In this document: positions 1-11,639 of the stretch, piece by piece | Layout of the letters: the number at the start of each line of letters is the position of its first letter | How positions within the stretch are numbered: position 1 is the first letter of the stretch | Source: Mallotus nudiflorus | Lineage: Eukaryota > Streptophyta > Magnoliopsida > Malpighiales > Euphorbiaceae | Direction of reading: 5' to 3' | DNA: 64,000 bases | Assembly (NCBI GenBank): GCA_947683625.1 | Contig: CANTUR010000057.1 | Coordinates: 2,478,501 to 2,542,500, forward strand | The notes under the pieces: generated by a model | Told to the model about the DNA's origin: nothing | Databases searched by the model: none | The model's input: the letters and a program-made list of their open reading frames with translations, nothing else | Made by a program: the position numbers and the translations under genes

Positions 1-1825
1 GAGACTCTTATCAGAGCTAATTGCATTAAAACCTCAAATTAGTCAGATCTCTATACTCCAAATTTGGAAAAGAGAAAAAATAAATTAGCAAATTAAAAAA
101 TAAAAAAAAAAGGAATGTACATGTAAGATGTGCCAAAAGCCACACATTGTGACAACAGCTTTATAGACGGTATTTAGACTATAGTAAATATAGGCTAATA
201 AAGCATATCCCTAGTCAAGGGTAGCAACTCAACTTAAGTCATGAAGGGGGCCAAGGAAAGTAATGCTAACCTCATGACCAGTTTCGCATAAAAGAGTCGT
301 GCCTAGCAATATGAGAAAGAGACACCTCGCTTTTTTAGCAATCTAATGAGGAGTAGCATTATGTAATGCCAATCAATGTTAGGGTATTGCCAATTGAAAA
401 TATGGACGATCATAAAAAATTTAGACTTCCAGTCAGAATTCCAAACACTAGATCAGACATATAGCAAACCCGAGTCAAAATTTTAACATTTTCATGGTTT
501 AATTTCAAAACTTCATGCATTTTTCACTAGTTTCTAAGCTAATTTGAATAATGTGCATACTAATTTATATTCTAAAATTGATTTTGATTACTAACTGTAT
601 AATTAATTTTTTGCATAAATAAACATAAATGAGGAAATATTATGTCATTACCCATATTTGTACGCTTATGCAGATGAAGGAAAGTCAGAGGAAGAATGGT
701 GGAGCCTTCTTGAAGTCCAAGACTATTCTAAGGAAAATGAGGCGACAGAATAATCGAGTCTGCTAGAATTTCTGCTTCCCTATGTGGTCTGTGTCATGAG
801 GTAGCCATACAATTTAATGGATTGTAAATCGGAAATCAGATGATCAAGTAATCAAAGAAAGAAAAATCAAATGCAAAGAGAAAATGAAGATGAAATGAGA
901 AATGGAATGTGACATGCAAAAGTGTATATATAGGATGGAAAATATTCATTTTGGTGCATCAAAACTTGCTTGCATTCCAGTCCAAATTTCTTTCTTACAA
1001 TTTGGCCCATTCAATCATGAAATTTATATCATTAATTAATAATTCATAGAATTATTACTTACATAGTTAGTCTATATTAAAATTCAGAATCCTCTGTCAA
1101 ATATAGAATACAAAATATAATTACAAAATTTGATTTTTGCATTTTGCATGCATCATCAACAATTTTTTCAAGGATTTTAAATCCATTTTGTTATATGCTA
1201 CATAACAGTTCTAACATGATTTTTTTTCAGATCTTTTAATATACCAGACATTACACAGTAGTAATGGTATCATTGCTAAATGTTCCATAAGAACTATAGC
1301 ATATTTTTCAAATCACGAATCGCTAAATGTCCTGTAGGGAATATAGCAAAATGTTAAAATCACAAATCGCTAGATGTTCCATAATAACTATAGCATTTTT
1401 TCTATAAATCGCTAAACGTCCACATGGAAGATAGCGAAATTCATCATCACATACATTTCGTTCAATGTCTTGCAGGGAATATAACGAAATCCATTGTCAC
1501 TAGACGTCCTAAAGGGAATATGGTGCAGTTCACCAGACACTACACAGTAGTTATGGTATTATTGCTAGACATTTCATAGGAGCTATAACATGTTCTTAAA
1601 TCACAAGTTGCTAGACGTCTTATAGGGAATATAGAAAAATGCATAAGTTTCATTAGACATTCCATAGGAAATATAGTGAAACAATATTAAATATAGCACC
1701 TTACTTAAAATTGCTCGGCAATTTAAGCATCAATATGTCAATTAGGATATAATGAAGTACCTTAATTCTTTCTTTGAAAATTGTGTGCTATTATTACTTT
1801 GCCATAATTTGTCAAGCAAATAACG
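1..1825 (+). mobile_element. 3' UTR of a Tat-type Ty3/gypsy element, cut by the window edge
   Basis: This stretch lies immediately upstream of a polypurine tract and LTR, so it is the 3' untranslated part of a plus-strand retrotransposon whose coding region is left of the window. From about 640 to 1825 it matches, as reverse complement, 60895-62960 at the other end of the window. Shared landmarks are the TGCATGCATCATC box near 1145, the GTCAAGCAAATAACGGCAAA box near 1811, and short repeats built on 'ggaatatagc'. Positions 1-640 show no recognisable coding. Long, variable 3' UTRs with tandem repeats are known from Tat/Ogre/Retand elements; that assignment is by family knowledge. Confidence 0.7.
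1225..1700 (+). repeat. Degenerate tandem array in the 3' UTR (short version)
   Basis: Diverged copies of a unit containing a CACAGTAGT-ATGGTAT box, then 'ccataggaactatagc', then 'cgctaaatgtcc.-.agggaatatagc'. The first box occurs at about 1235 and 1540, so only two full landmarks are present. The reverse-complement partner at 61045-62530 has nine. Confidence 0.75.
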
Positions 1826-1840
1826 GCAAAGGGGGGCAAT
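1826..1840 (+). promoter_or_regulatory. Polypurine tract of the left Tat-type element
   Basis: GCAAAGGGGGGCAAT directly precedes the LTR start TGTAAGCGCC. A purine run at this place primes plus-strand DNA synthesis in LTR retrotransposons. The inverted partner is conserved at 60895-60912, which fixes the orientation of both copies. Confidence 0.75.
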
Positions 1841-3640
1841 TGTAAGCGCCTAATTTCGGAATCGAATTGTGCACGCATATGACAAAAGCCCCTATAATAA
1901 AAATCCAATTGAGAATTGATCTATAGCACTGAGTTTCATAATCTAAAGGATTAAATTGCTATATTTTATGGATTTAATTGCATAGTTGGTTTTTTAGGGA
2001 TTTGATTGCAAAACATAGAAATTTCTGAGGACCTTTTTTGTAATTTAATTTAAAAAAGGGGGTGATCAGCTAGCATTTAATGCCGACGTGTAATGCCGAT
2101 CAGCATTACATAATGCTGATCGGCATTTTTTAATGCCAACTAGCATTATGTAATGCCAGTCGAAATTAAGCAATGACAATCGGCTTTATGGACATCGATT
2201 AGCATTCCAGAATGTTAATTTTCACTAAAAAATGATTTTTTACACTGAAAGTTGATTTTTTTTGTCATTTTTAAAATTTTTTCATTAGTCCAGGACACCA
2301 CATGTCCCTAAATGTGTGAGTTTTTGATTTTTTAAAAAACTCTATCACTCATCTTTTTATCTTAATTTTAAAAGTTAAAAAAAAATAAGCCAGACTCTTG
2401 AGACTCCTCCTCCTCCTCCTACTCCCAATATTGTGCAACTTCCTTGCGCGATCGTAAAGGTTAGAGGTTGATAGGCCATGCTTTAAAAGTTGAGAGGTAG
2501 AGTTTGTGAGGGGGATGAAAAAAGCTGTGGAAAAAAAATCGTAGTTATTTTCTTTACCTTACGAAAAGCCACTCACCTTAGCTCTTCATTTTTTATTTTT
2601 GAAACCTTCGGGAAATAAAAAAATATATGTTCTTTGCTTTTAAAGTCCAAAAAAAAAACATAGTTAATCTCAAAATGGTGACAATCTTAATTTGAGGGGC
2701 ATTCAAATAGCATTTGCACAACATCCCTACTCTTTTTCTATTATTTTTTTATTATTGATTTAATTTCTTTGTTTTATTTATTGATTGAGTCGTTACTAAT
2801 TAAATCTTTTATTTTTTTTTTGTTGTTTAGTGTTATGTGGTGCTTTGGATGTGCGGTTAGTGATTTGAGATTTTGACAGTGGCTACATTGAAGAATCCAT
2901 GGGATGTCATGGACTAAATTTTGTAAATTAGGTCCATTAGGTTAATTAGATTTAGGCCAACTATTAATTAATTAAAATTAATTTAGATTTAACTCAACCC
3001 ATTAATTTCATTTCTTTTAAATAAATAGACTTAGGCTCTTTTTTTAGTTAAAATTAAAGTAGACTTAGGCCCACTTAATAATCTAATCTCTTCTTTAAAA
3101 TTTGTAGACAATAAGTCCATTTCCTTAGTTAATTAAAACAAGTAGATTTAGGATCACTAATTCAACTAAAATGTAGGCTCATCTTTAGTCTATTTTACTT
3201 GTAAATAAAATATGTAGAATTTGCTAAATTTAATTAATAAAATCAATCTAGTTTAGACTTAGGGACGCTGCCTTTTTGTATGCATTTCTATATGTAATTT
3301 TATGACTTGTTGCCTTTGGGTTAAATGGATGTTTAATTAAGGTTTAAATAAAATTGCATGTAATTAAAAAATAAGAAGTAATTCATAAAATAATTTTAAA
3401 TGAACACAAGACTAAGAGAAGTTAGTATTTGATTCCCAGAATCTCCTGATTGTGGTGCTAGCGTTTTTTTAGAGAATTGAGTACCACCAAAACAATTTAT
3501 CCTAGTTATTACTCTAAGTGGCGACTCCTCATCTCTACGTTATGTCTTTGTGACATAGTAGTGTGTTCCCTAGGGCCCTAAGCCCAAACAATGTTGCGAT
3601 TGCTAAAATCTTGGATACATGCTAAATCTTGTCATCTACA
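1841..3640 (+). repeat. 3' LTR (1.8 kb) of the left Tat-type element
   Basis: The LTR runs from TGTAAGCGCC to TCATCTACA, giving TGTA...TACA termini. It matches the reverse complement of 58765-60894, and similarity stops sharply at the terminal TGTAGATG/CATCTACA, as expected for a true element end. It contains a palindromic repeat cluster (2072-2215) and a GTGGCGACTCC motif (about 3518-3529). The 5 bp after the end, AGCTT, should also precede the unseen 5' LTR. The partner LTR is 2.13 kb, so the two have diverged by indels. Confidence 0.75.
2072..2215. repeat. Cluster of palindromic AATGCCGATCGGCATT-type repeats in the LTR
   Basis: About six diverged copies of a 20-bp-period motif alternate AATGCCGATCGGCATT with ATTACATAAT-like spacers. 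Each half is self-complementary. The same cluster sits in the inverted LTR at 60606-60720. Confidence 0.8.
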
Positions 3641-3645
3641 AGCTT

Positions 3646-4575
3646 CAGTCATTTCTTCTTTTTGGTCACAGAATCAAACCTTCACAAAGCCTAAATTTTC
3701 TACTTAGACGTTACCATCTATATACTTAACCCAATTCATAAGTTGATAGGCTCAACACTTGTTTGCTTGCTGACATAGGTGTCAGTGATATGGGTTTAGA
3801 TAATTATGATAACCCCAACTTAAAGCTCACTTTAATGGCATCTATATATCCCTCTCACACTACTAACAGAGCTATTAAGCTTCTTGCTCGTGGTACTAGG
3901 TCGAGCCTTCTAAATTTGAAAGACTAAGCCTTTAGCAAATTGAATTTTCCTTTCTTCAAATGATTGCACATGCCTTTTCCGACTTGCCTCCTTACATCTT
4001 ATTAAGAATGAAGATTCCTTAGATAGTGAATTTAGGAATGATTATGATAATCTTTTCACCGGAACCATTCCATAACAAAGGGTGTTACTTGTTTCATTTA
4101 TAAAGATGAAACTTTAATTAGATTAAATCCAGATATCCAAGTATTACCAAGAACGAGTGCTTGAAGGGAATCGATGCTATAAGGCTTTAATGCTCGTTTC
4201 ATGGTGTTGAGTCTTTGCTTGATCTTCCAAAGTGATGCTATTAGCTTTCCAAAGTGATGTTATAATTGGTTAAGGCTTTAATATCATTTGTTCCCTTTAG
4301 TTTTGTCTTATGGATGTGTTAACATTAATGGCACATAGTCTAGGTTACATAACTCTTTCTTTAAGTTATGCCACTTCTCTAAGGGAATACATGGTCTTAA
4401 AGACAAAAATGAATTTATTTGCACTTTCATAGACATGTCGTAATGAAGGATGGTTGGTTGAATGGTTCAATTTAGAGTTAGGTTCCAAGTAGGTAAAGAT
4501 CATTAAGAATTTTGATTCTTGATTTTCTTATTTTGAAACAAACAAGAAGAGTTAGGTTTTCCCACAAACTATGCC
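3646..4575 (-). pseudogene. Unrecognised internal remnant of an older minus-strand LTR element
   Basis: This lies between the inserted 3' LTR (ends 3640) and an LTR-like block starting at 4579. If that block is the 5' LTR of a minus-strand Tat-like element, these bases are its leader and the start of gag, cut off by the newer insertion. I find no reading frame longer than about 60 codons and no domain I recognise on either strand. Position is the main evidence. Confidence 0.3.
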
Positions 4576-4578
4576 ACT

Positions 4579-5060
4579 TGATAACTCCGAATTGATATTG
4601 TGCCATGGAACCTACGTCGACAGGGAGAATTGGTGAAAGAACGAGGTTTCCCTTATAAACACTTTGAAGCTTAAGTCAGTATTTGTATAGAGAAAAATAT
4701 AATAAAGCAAGCAAGTAGAATATAATAGAAAATAAGTAATGCATAATGTTGGATGATTGCTTGTATGGAGTGATTTCTTGATGTAGAATGATGTGATGAT
4801 GTTGAATGCTGAGAATGAGGAGATGAGTGGATGAAGGAATCAATAGCATGAGATGCATTTATAGGAGAAAGAATTGGTCAAACCTCTTAGAAATATGAAT
4901 GCTTAGTCTTATATGATTGTCTTGTTTATGAGAAAAGTAAACTTCCTTTGCAGAATAATCTTCCTAATTGAAATATACTTTTTTATTAAAATTTGTTCTT
5001 ATTCAAGTAATCCTCCTTTTTGGAGGAATATAATCCTTATTATAATAAAATACTAATATG
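4579..5060 (-). repeat. LTR-like relic related to the LTR of the 12-kb Tat element
   Basis: It starts TGATAACTCC, like TGATAACTTG at 8077 and 19649. It shares a 'taaacactttgaagcttaagt' box with the other LTR (acaaacactgtgatgcctaagt) and has a minus-strand TATA-like CTCCTATAAATG near 4855-4866. On its inner side the minus strand reads GTGGCATAGTTTGTGGG, resembling the primer site of the 12-kb element. The right end is not sharply defined. Similarity is clear only in boxes. Confidence 0.4.
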
Positions 5061-8000
5061 GGGTATGAATTTATAATATATATTTTAAATATTTTACATT
5101 TAATTAATAAAAATAAAACTCCTGTTTATATATTATAAATATGATCATCAAGTATAAACAAAAAAAAATTTAGATTATTTATGCCTCTTAATTAATTTTA
5201 TTAGGACCAAATCAAACTATATATTATAATTCACATAGAATAGCATTAATTATATTTTAAAATTATTCTGAATTTTTTTAAAATTCTAGCTGGGTTTTTA
5301 CGTAGCAATATACATGAAAGTGACTATTGATCAAGTGGCCAGCTAAGATTAGATATTCGGCGATGAATTCGCATATTCTACAAGTGACTCCAAAATCAAT
5401 GTTCTCAAATATGAGATGCATGGAAAGGTTTGAGTAAAACCTATGTGAATACTGGACCAATTTGAATTCAGAAACAACCATAAATAATTAATGGTGTTTT
5501 TTTTTTGTCAAATCGATAATAATATATTAATTGATTGAGCAAAATACAAGAAAGAGCAAGACTTTTATCATACAAAAAATTACAACTGTGCAAACTACGG
5601 CATATAGTCTTATATCGCTGAAAATTTTTAAAAAATCAGGAAAGAAAATAAAAGAGCCACAAATGTACCGGTATTTCAGTGTCATAATAAAAGGATTTAT
5701 ATTTTTACAAATGAGTAAGTCAAAACTTGATCTGTAAACACTTTAATTTTGGGTGATAAGTCAGACAAGTGCTCTAATATCTTCAGCGAATCAATGGATG
5801 CAGTAAAATTCATTTTACAAATAAAGAAAATCTTAAATAATAGGTAGACCAAATTAAGAAATTTCTCAAAAAAAATAATGTCTTTTTCTTCATGCATATA
5901 AGCTCATATAGAAAATTTTCATTTTAAACCCAAAATTCTTTCAATGAGTGAGTAAAATCATTATAGATTAGCAAATAGGACTTTAATCCTAGATCTAAAT
6001 AAACTAAAAATTATTTTGAGAATTTATACAAAAATGTCTAAAAGATAAGATGTCTCATATTTTGAAAAATATTATACGAGTATCCTATCATTGTAAAAAA
6101 TTAAACGCGTATTCTTTTTTTGTCTTCCGTCTTGCATTTTTTTTTTCTTTTTTTTCCCTTCCATTTTGCATCTTCTTTTTTTTTTTTTTTTTCCTCTTCC
6201 TCTCCAGTTGGTTTGTCACAGAGAGAGATGAAGATGATTGTTGCAATTATAGGTCAAGAATAAGGCATTTTGCATGCCGATTTTCAACTCCATTCATGGA
6301 AATGTTGTTGTTTATGCTTCCGTTGATTTTTAATTCTAGGTTTTTTGCTATTTTGGATCCTAAATTTTCCACTTTCGTATGCTTTTACTTTGTTAAAGAT
6401 TTTGGTGTTACAATTTAAAACTAATAACCCACTCTTGTCCAATCTAACAATATTACAATTTTATTTTGCAGATTTTTTTTTTATTTTGCTATTTTGTTGT
6501 TTTGGGTCCTAACTTTCTTTTGGGTTAATCTTTTATCTTGCTAAAAAATAACTTGATATAACCTTGACATGTATGAGTTCACAGGGAAGTAAGAAACTAT
6601 AATGAGAGCACTTGATGATTTTGATTTGCTTTTGGGGTTTTTCTGCATTAGACACTTTTATGTTGCTGGACACTTCTATGTTGCTGGACACTTCTGCATC
6701 ATCTGAAACTCGTGAGGACGAGGAAGGTAGAAAGCAGCTGAACAAGGATGAGAAATGAACCTTTTTCTTGTTTCTCTCTTCTAATCAGTGTTTAGATTGC
6801 TTTTCTTGGTTGTTTTGTGAAGTACAAGTAGAGATCAATCTTCTCTGTTGATCTGAAGAATGAGAAATGGAAGACTTATACGGCTATGTATTTTTTGGTA
6901 GGCAGGTGTTTGATTGATAAGCTTTGAATGTGGATCTCTGTGTATTTATAAATCTAATCCATCGGTAATCTTGTAAGTCATTTTTTATTTTGAAGAGGAT
7001 TGGTTTTACATCTCTGGATATTCAAGATTTATAACCATTGCTGAATATGTTGCTCATCTAAATCCTTAATTGATAGCTAGATCATAATTCTTGTTTTTTC
7101 ATATATGTACATGTTGCAGTTTTGATAGGCTGCAGTTTTTAGAAATGCTTGTCTTTTGCGTAGATGTTCTTTACCTGAATATTTACCTTATGATATCAGC
7201 TATGGAGTTCACTTTTACTTCAATGTCAGCAAGTCTGAATGTCTTATGACATCAACCATGGAGATTGGCACAGATCAATGCAGACAATTTCCTATTCCCT
7301 TGCTTCAATGTAATGTCTTGTCTAAATTCTTAGCCAACTCTCACGTGATTTTGGTGATTTTGGTAATTTTAAATTTCACAAAATGTAAGTGTAAAAATGT
7401 GCTTGTTACTAACCATGTACATTGTACAAGATTCTTCACCATGTTTCTAAATGAGAATATTGTCTGGTTTGTAAAATACAAATGGCCACTCGATTCTACT
7501 TTGGCATAAGGTATATATATATATATATATATATTTGTATGTATAGGCTGGAAATTAGCATCAATTAAAGCATTGCAATTAATCAAATCAAAGGTTTACT
7601 TTTAAATTTTTAAAGCTTTCAAGTATACTTAAAATATTACTATCTTTTACCAATCAATTGATGTTGATAATAAACTTGTCAATTATCTTATGATATTTAT
7701 TTTTATTTTTGTACTAATAGCAACTTACATTAAACATTTTGTTGTTGTGTTCAATACTAACTTTTTTTTATTTTGTAGTTTATAATTTTAATTTTTAGTG
7801 AATAAAAAATTAAAATAATTAAAAATTTATCAATTTTTTTACACAACAAACTTAAGAAATAATAAGAATGATACTTAAAAAATAGTATATTTTCTGAATA
7901 TTATTCATATATGATATAATCTTAATATTATAAGTATCTGAAACTCAAAATAATATTTAAAACTCAAGACAACATTTGAAACTCAAAACAATATCTCAAA

Positions 8001-8071
8001 CTCATAAATATAGTATACTATATGAATATTATATGTATATGAAAAATCAAAATTGCACCTAATACTAAAAA
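5061..8071. other. Host-like DNA without a recognised gene
   Basis: AT-rich. 5278-5480 resembles sequence upstream of the GLR gene (46325-46390 and 47338-47370). 6050-6418 is open but mostly a pyrimidine-rich run coding Phe/Ser. About 6640-6758 reads plus-strand codons for an acidic/basic tail containing ETREDEEGRKQLNKDEK before a TGA, with an 18-bp duplication (cttctatgttgctggaca); this could be the last exon of an unknown or dead gene. 7156-7509 is open for 117 codons with no recognised domain. A (TA)n run is at 7511-7533. Confidence 0.4.
7820..8071 (+). repeat. Direct repeat flanking the 12-kb element, left copy
   Basis: Shares ACAACAAACTTAAGAAATAAT, 'ataagaatgatacttaaaaa', repeated 'aaactcaaaacaatattt' phrases and 'ctcaaactcataaata' with 20390-20640, in the same order and strand. 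The copies are diverged, so they are older than the retrotransposon now separating them. Confidence 0.65.
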
Positions 8072-8076
8072 ATAAT
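8072..8076 (+). repeat. Target-site duplication ATAAT (left)
   Basis: ATAAT precedes the LTR start TGATAACTTG and recurs directly after the other LTR at 20052-20056. A 5-bp duplication is the normal footprint of Ty3/gypsy integration. Confidence 0.85.
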
Positions 8077-8479
8077 TGATAACTTGTTTTTGAAACTCTT
8101 GAGTTTAAGACCTGCAAATAATCAACAAAGAACAAAGTGAGAGGTGGGGAGAATTCCCATAAACACTCTGATGCCTAAGTTAGAGAATAGAGGGATACTT
8201 TAGAGAGAAAGCAAGGGACAATTAGAATATAAGATAATAAGATGATTGAGAATGAGGGGTATGAGGTCCTATTTATAGTGTTATTCATACCTGAAAAGAG
8301 TAGGATTCCTTTTGAGATGCGAATTCTAACCCAAATAGAAGAGTATTCCTTCTTTGCTTAGGAATTTTCTGGAGGCAGAGTCCCTTACTCAAACAGATTT
8401 AGTTGCCTTTCCTTTCCGAGTAACCCTGTTCAGGAAACAAAGCTCTTTAATTAAACATGAATATATATGTGCGGTATTA
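8077..8479 (-). repeat. 3' LTR of the 12-kb element
   Basis: 403 bp, same length as the right copy. A minus-strand TATA box (CACTATAAATAGGA, about 8267-8280) marks the promoter position. The inner end reads GCGGTATTA where the other LTR has GCAGTATCA, so the terminal CA has mutated. Confidence 0.9.
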
Positions 8480-8495
8480 AGAGCTCTCCCTCGCA
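8480..8495 (-). promoter_or_regulatory. Polypurine tract next to the 3' LTR
   Basis: On the minus strand GCGAGGGAGAGCTCT lies directly upstream of the LTR, the expected plus-strand priming site. Confidence 0.55.
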
Positions 8496-8832
8496 GATTT
8501 GTCTGGATATTTATGTTTGATGTATCCCAGTATGTAAATGATAGAACATTTATTCTTCTGCATAGATGGAAAGTGGTTAGTCATTGCGTATTAATATAGA
8601 GGGGTGAGTTGAGGTGGCCAACCTCAATCATAGGAAAAAAAAGGGGTAAAGCTCGGTACCAAGTCTTGAAACCATTACTTTGCTGAAGTGTCATTTGGAC
8701 TTTAGAGTGCATAAAGACTACAAAAATAAATGTAATGGCTTAACCCATTAGTGTGAAAGTGACGTGACGGAACCGGTCATCATTGGAGTTTTGATGCTCG
8801 ATACATTAAAAGCGCGGCTCGAGTGCCGAACC

Positions 8833-9222
8833 TCAGTACTATATAAGCAACTTGAGGATGATAACTTCAGTCACTAGACTAATGTGCGAGGCTTAGACGC
8901 TCAGTATAAGGACGTGAGGCTTACATGCTTGGAACCTTAGTACTATAGAAGTAACCTGAGGGTGCCAGCTTTAGTTACTGGACTTAATCTTAGTGCATTA
9001 GAAGCGCAGCCTAAGTGTCATATAGTCTAAGTGCATTAGAAGAGTGGCCCGAGTGCCGCATGGTCTGAATGTGTTGTAAGTATGGCTTGGATGCATGTCC
9101 TCAGTACTATAGAAGTGACTTGAGGATGCCAGCTTCATTTACTGGTCTTAATGCGTGAGTCATGGATGCTCAGAACCTTAGTACTATATAAGTGACCTAA
9201 GGGAGCCAGCTTTAATTACTGG
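8833..9222 (+). repeat. Interspersed tandem repeats in the 3' region of the 12-kb element
   Basis: Four copies of a 47-bp box (CCTCAGTACTATAGAAGTGA, then 'cttgaggatgccagctt', then 'tttactgg') start near 8833, 8936, 9098 and 9176. Shorter repeats (gtgcattagaagcg-gccgagtgccg) lie between. This 3' location is typical of repeat-rich Tat elements. Confidence 0.75.
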
Positions 9223-9500
9223 TGGGAAATGTTAGATCTTGTTATTCCAAGTTGGATAAAACAACTGGCAAAGATATGCTCGGGTTGGGTAATAGTTGTG
9301 TTGCCTTGATGCCTAGATTTTTGAAATTTGAATTGTGTAACCGACACATCCTTTCATGTGTCAAAAGATGAGACATTTATGTTGCCATAATGATGAAACT
9401 TAATTATGGGCTTTTCATTTCCCAAATTGCCCTTAATGATGTGGGGAGAAGTGAAGTAATGATAAGGGCATTTAATGGTTTGCTCCATAGCCTTTTATTA

Positions 9501-9512
9501 CTTTATAAATAT
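9501..9512 (+). promoter_or_regulatory. Candidate TATA box for the antisense ORF
   Basis: CTTTATAAATAT lies about 180 bp before the ATG at 9685, on the strand opposite to pol. It suggests the antisense ORF is or was transcribed from its own promoter inside the retrotransposon. Confidence 0.45.
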
Positions 9513-9684
9513 CCCTTTTACTTTGAGTTGGTGCATTTTGCTCTTTTATTTCATCAGTGTCACAATTGCTTCACCATTACTACCACTCTCTTCCTGCTGT
9601 GACCCCCCATTTTACAACCAAGTGATCTATTCCTTCCTTTTTTCTTTTTCGTTCTTGCTCTGTTTCTTTTTCATAGATAGTCTT

Positions 9685-11538
9685 ATGGCACAAAGGGAAT
9701 AGATTAGCTCTGACCTATTTGTGTCTAAAATAGATGAGGAATTGCTGAGGTGGTACCAGAGGCAGTTATGCATTCCTGCCAATTATGCCCTTTACACTGT
9801 AAATAGGAAGTTTAAGGCTCATTACCCCATGCTAAGTCTCAGTAGGCTAGTAGTATATTTTAACTAATTAGAAGGGGGTGTAAAGTTTCCATTAGATCCC
9901 TTTGTAAAAAGATTTATGAATAGGTATAACATAGCACCCGATCAACTTTACCCTAATAGCTACTGGATTCTGATTGGGTTTATCTAGTTACTGCATTAAG
10001 ATGGTAGAGAACCAAACTTAGACATCCTATGGTATTTGTACAGCTTGACTAGGAAGAAGGGAGAATTGATGTACTCCCTGTCAGTTGTTCCCAACCATAG
10101 TCTATTTGTAAAGCTTGTGAATCTTCATAAGAAATGAAGGCATAACTTTTTTGTTATTGAGCACCCTGCGGACTTCCTGGATGTCCGACGGATGTGGTTT
10201 AATGAATGCCACAAAGTAAAACGGCCTCCGAGATTATCAAACCTTGATACGGACATGGTCTTAAGGCTACATTTTGATGGCCTGATTGAGGCTTGATCTG
10301 TTGAGGACGTATCCAGAAGATACATGTGGAGGGTCTGTCCAAACTATATTCTAAATAATGGTATGTTTAAATTACCAAAAGGTATCTTTCTGACTTGCAT
10401 TTTATTTTTTTCCAATTGTAGATGGCTAACTTTTTTACTTTTGTGGACAGAATTCCACTTCTAGCTAATGAACCAGCATGACTATAAGAAGTACGAATCT
10501 CTTCCCCCTCTTTAGAGCCTAAAGCCCCTGCAGTCCCAAAAGAAGCAACAGTCAATCCAAAGGGAAAAATTATAACCAAATATTCCCATTTGGGCAATGA
10601 AAGTCAGCATAAGAGACGATTGATCGACCAAGGATCAGATGTCGAAGAGCTGGATGAGGAAATATACATCCAGGGTCCAAGGCTATGCAGGTGTTCGGAT
10701 ATAAGGGCTTGGATCTTGAATAAGGTGAAGCCACTAAGTGTTTTGAACTCCCAGGTTCAAAATCAGTATACAGAGTCACTGAGGCTGCCAGTAGATATGC
10801 AGCACTGGTTAGAGGAGGGTCTGGAAGAGTTGTTTGGTTCAATGATCGGTCATTCCCTAGAAGTAAGTGAATGTCCTTTCTCTGTTACTTTTATGCTTTC
10901 TTGGATTAAGTGACATGAATTTTCCCTTTTCACATATGACTCAAGCCTTGTTGCTGGCAAAGGATCGGTATTTCTACCTTAAAAGCCAGTATAACTTAAA
11001 GAAGACATAGGTCAGAATAATAGCCATCGATTTTGAGAAGAAGATGGATGGCACAAAGGCTGCACTGGAGCTCTACCAGAAAAAATATACAGAGGTACAA
11101 TATGAGGTTGAGGTAAACCAAAAAGAGATTGTTGATCTGGAGCATAGTCAGGGTCAACTGACCAAAAGGATTGAAGAGCAGGATTCTCATATTATAAATC
11201 TAGAGAAGAGGCTATCCGAGGTCAAAAAATCTAGGGAAAATGACAAAAGATCCTACCAAAGCATGGTGGGAGGATTTCTTAAAACCTATAGGTATTAATG
11301 TAGGAGGATCCTGCTCTCTCAAAATTTGGAGCTAGACTTGGCAGAACTGGATCAGATAATGTTAGCCAACCTAGCGAAGATTGCTACTAAAGAGGATGCT
11401 CGGTAAAAGGCATCTTCCCTTCATATATGGGATGTTTCTAAATATGTCAAAGGGTCCTCTATAGAGCTTACTGTGCCTATTAGAGCCACTAATGTTGCTC
11501 TCCCTCCTATCTCCGAGCTCGATGGTTTGGACGTATAA
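9685..11538 (+). pseudogene. Antisense additional ORF of the Tat element (gypsy-type 'transposase' domain plus coiled coil), decayed
   Basis: Reading plus-strand frames from ATG 9685 gives a protein like the plant 'putative gypsy type transposon' family (Pfam PF04195, recalled not searched). It has a PLDPFVKRFMNRYNIAPDQL stretch, then YPNSYWILIGF, and FFVIEHPADF further on. After a possible intron (GTATGTTTA near 10362 to TTGTAG near 10421), a middle part is open at 10590-10913. A coiled-coil part at 11044-11298 is rich in Glu, Lys, Gln and Leu (NLEKRLSEVKKSRENDKR). The tail ends LPPISELDGLDV then TAA at 11536-11538. Stops occur early (codon 6, TAG) and near 9863, 9988, 10135 and 10295. It converges on the integrase end about 100 bp further on. 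Such antisense ORFs of unknown role are known in Tat/Retand elements. Confidence 0.65.
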
Positions 11539-11639
11539 GTAGTAGAATAGAGATTTTTTTTTATAATTAAACTTTTTGTAAGATGATTATCTCTTCAATG
11601 AATAGATATTTTATTTAATACCATTATGAGTACACTTAT

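Noticed and set aside
6050..6418. 122-codon frame with long Phe runs
   Set aside because: Mostly a poly-T/pyrimidine tract; no domain and no coding-like composition beyond it.
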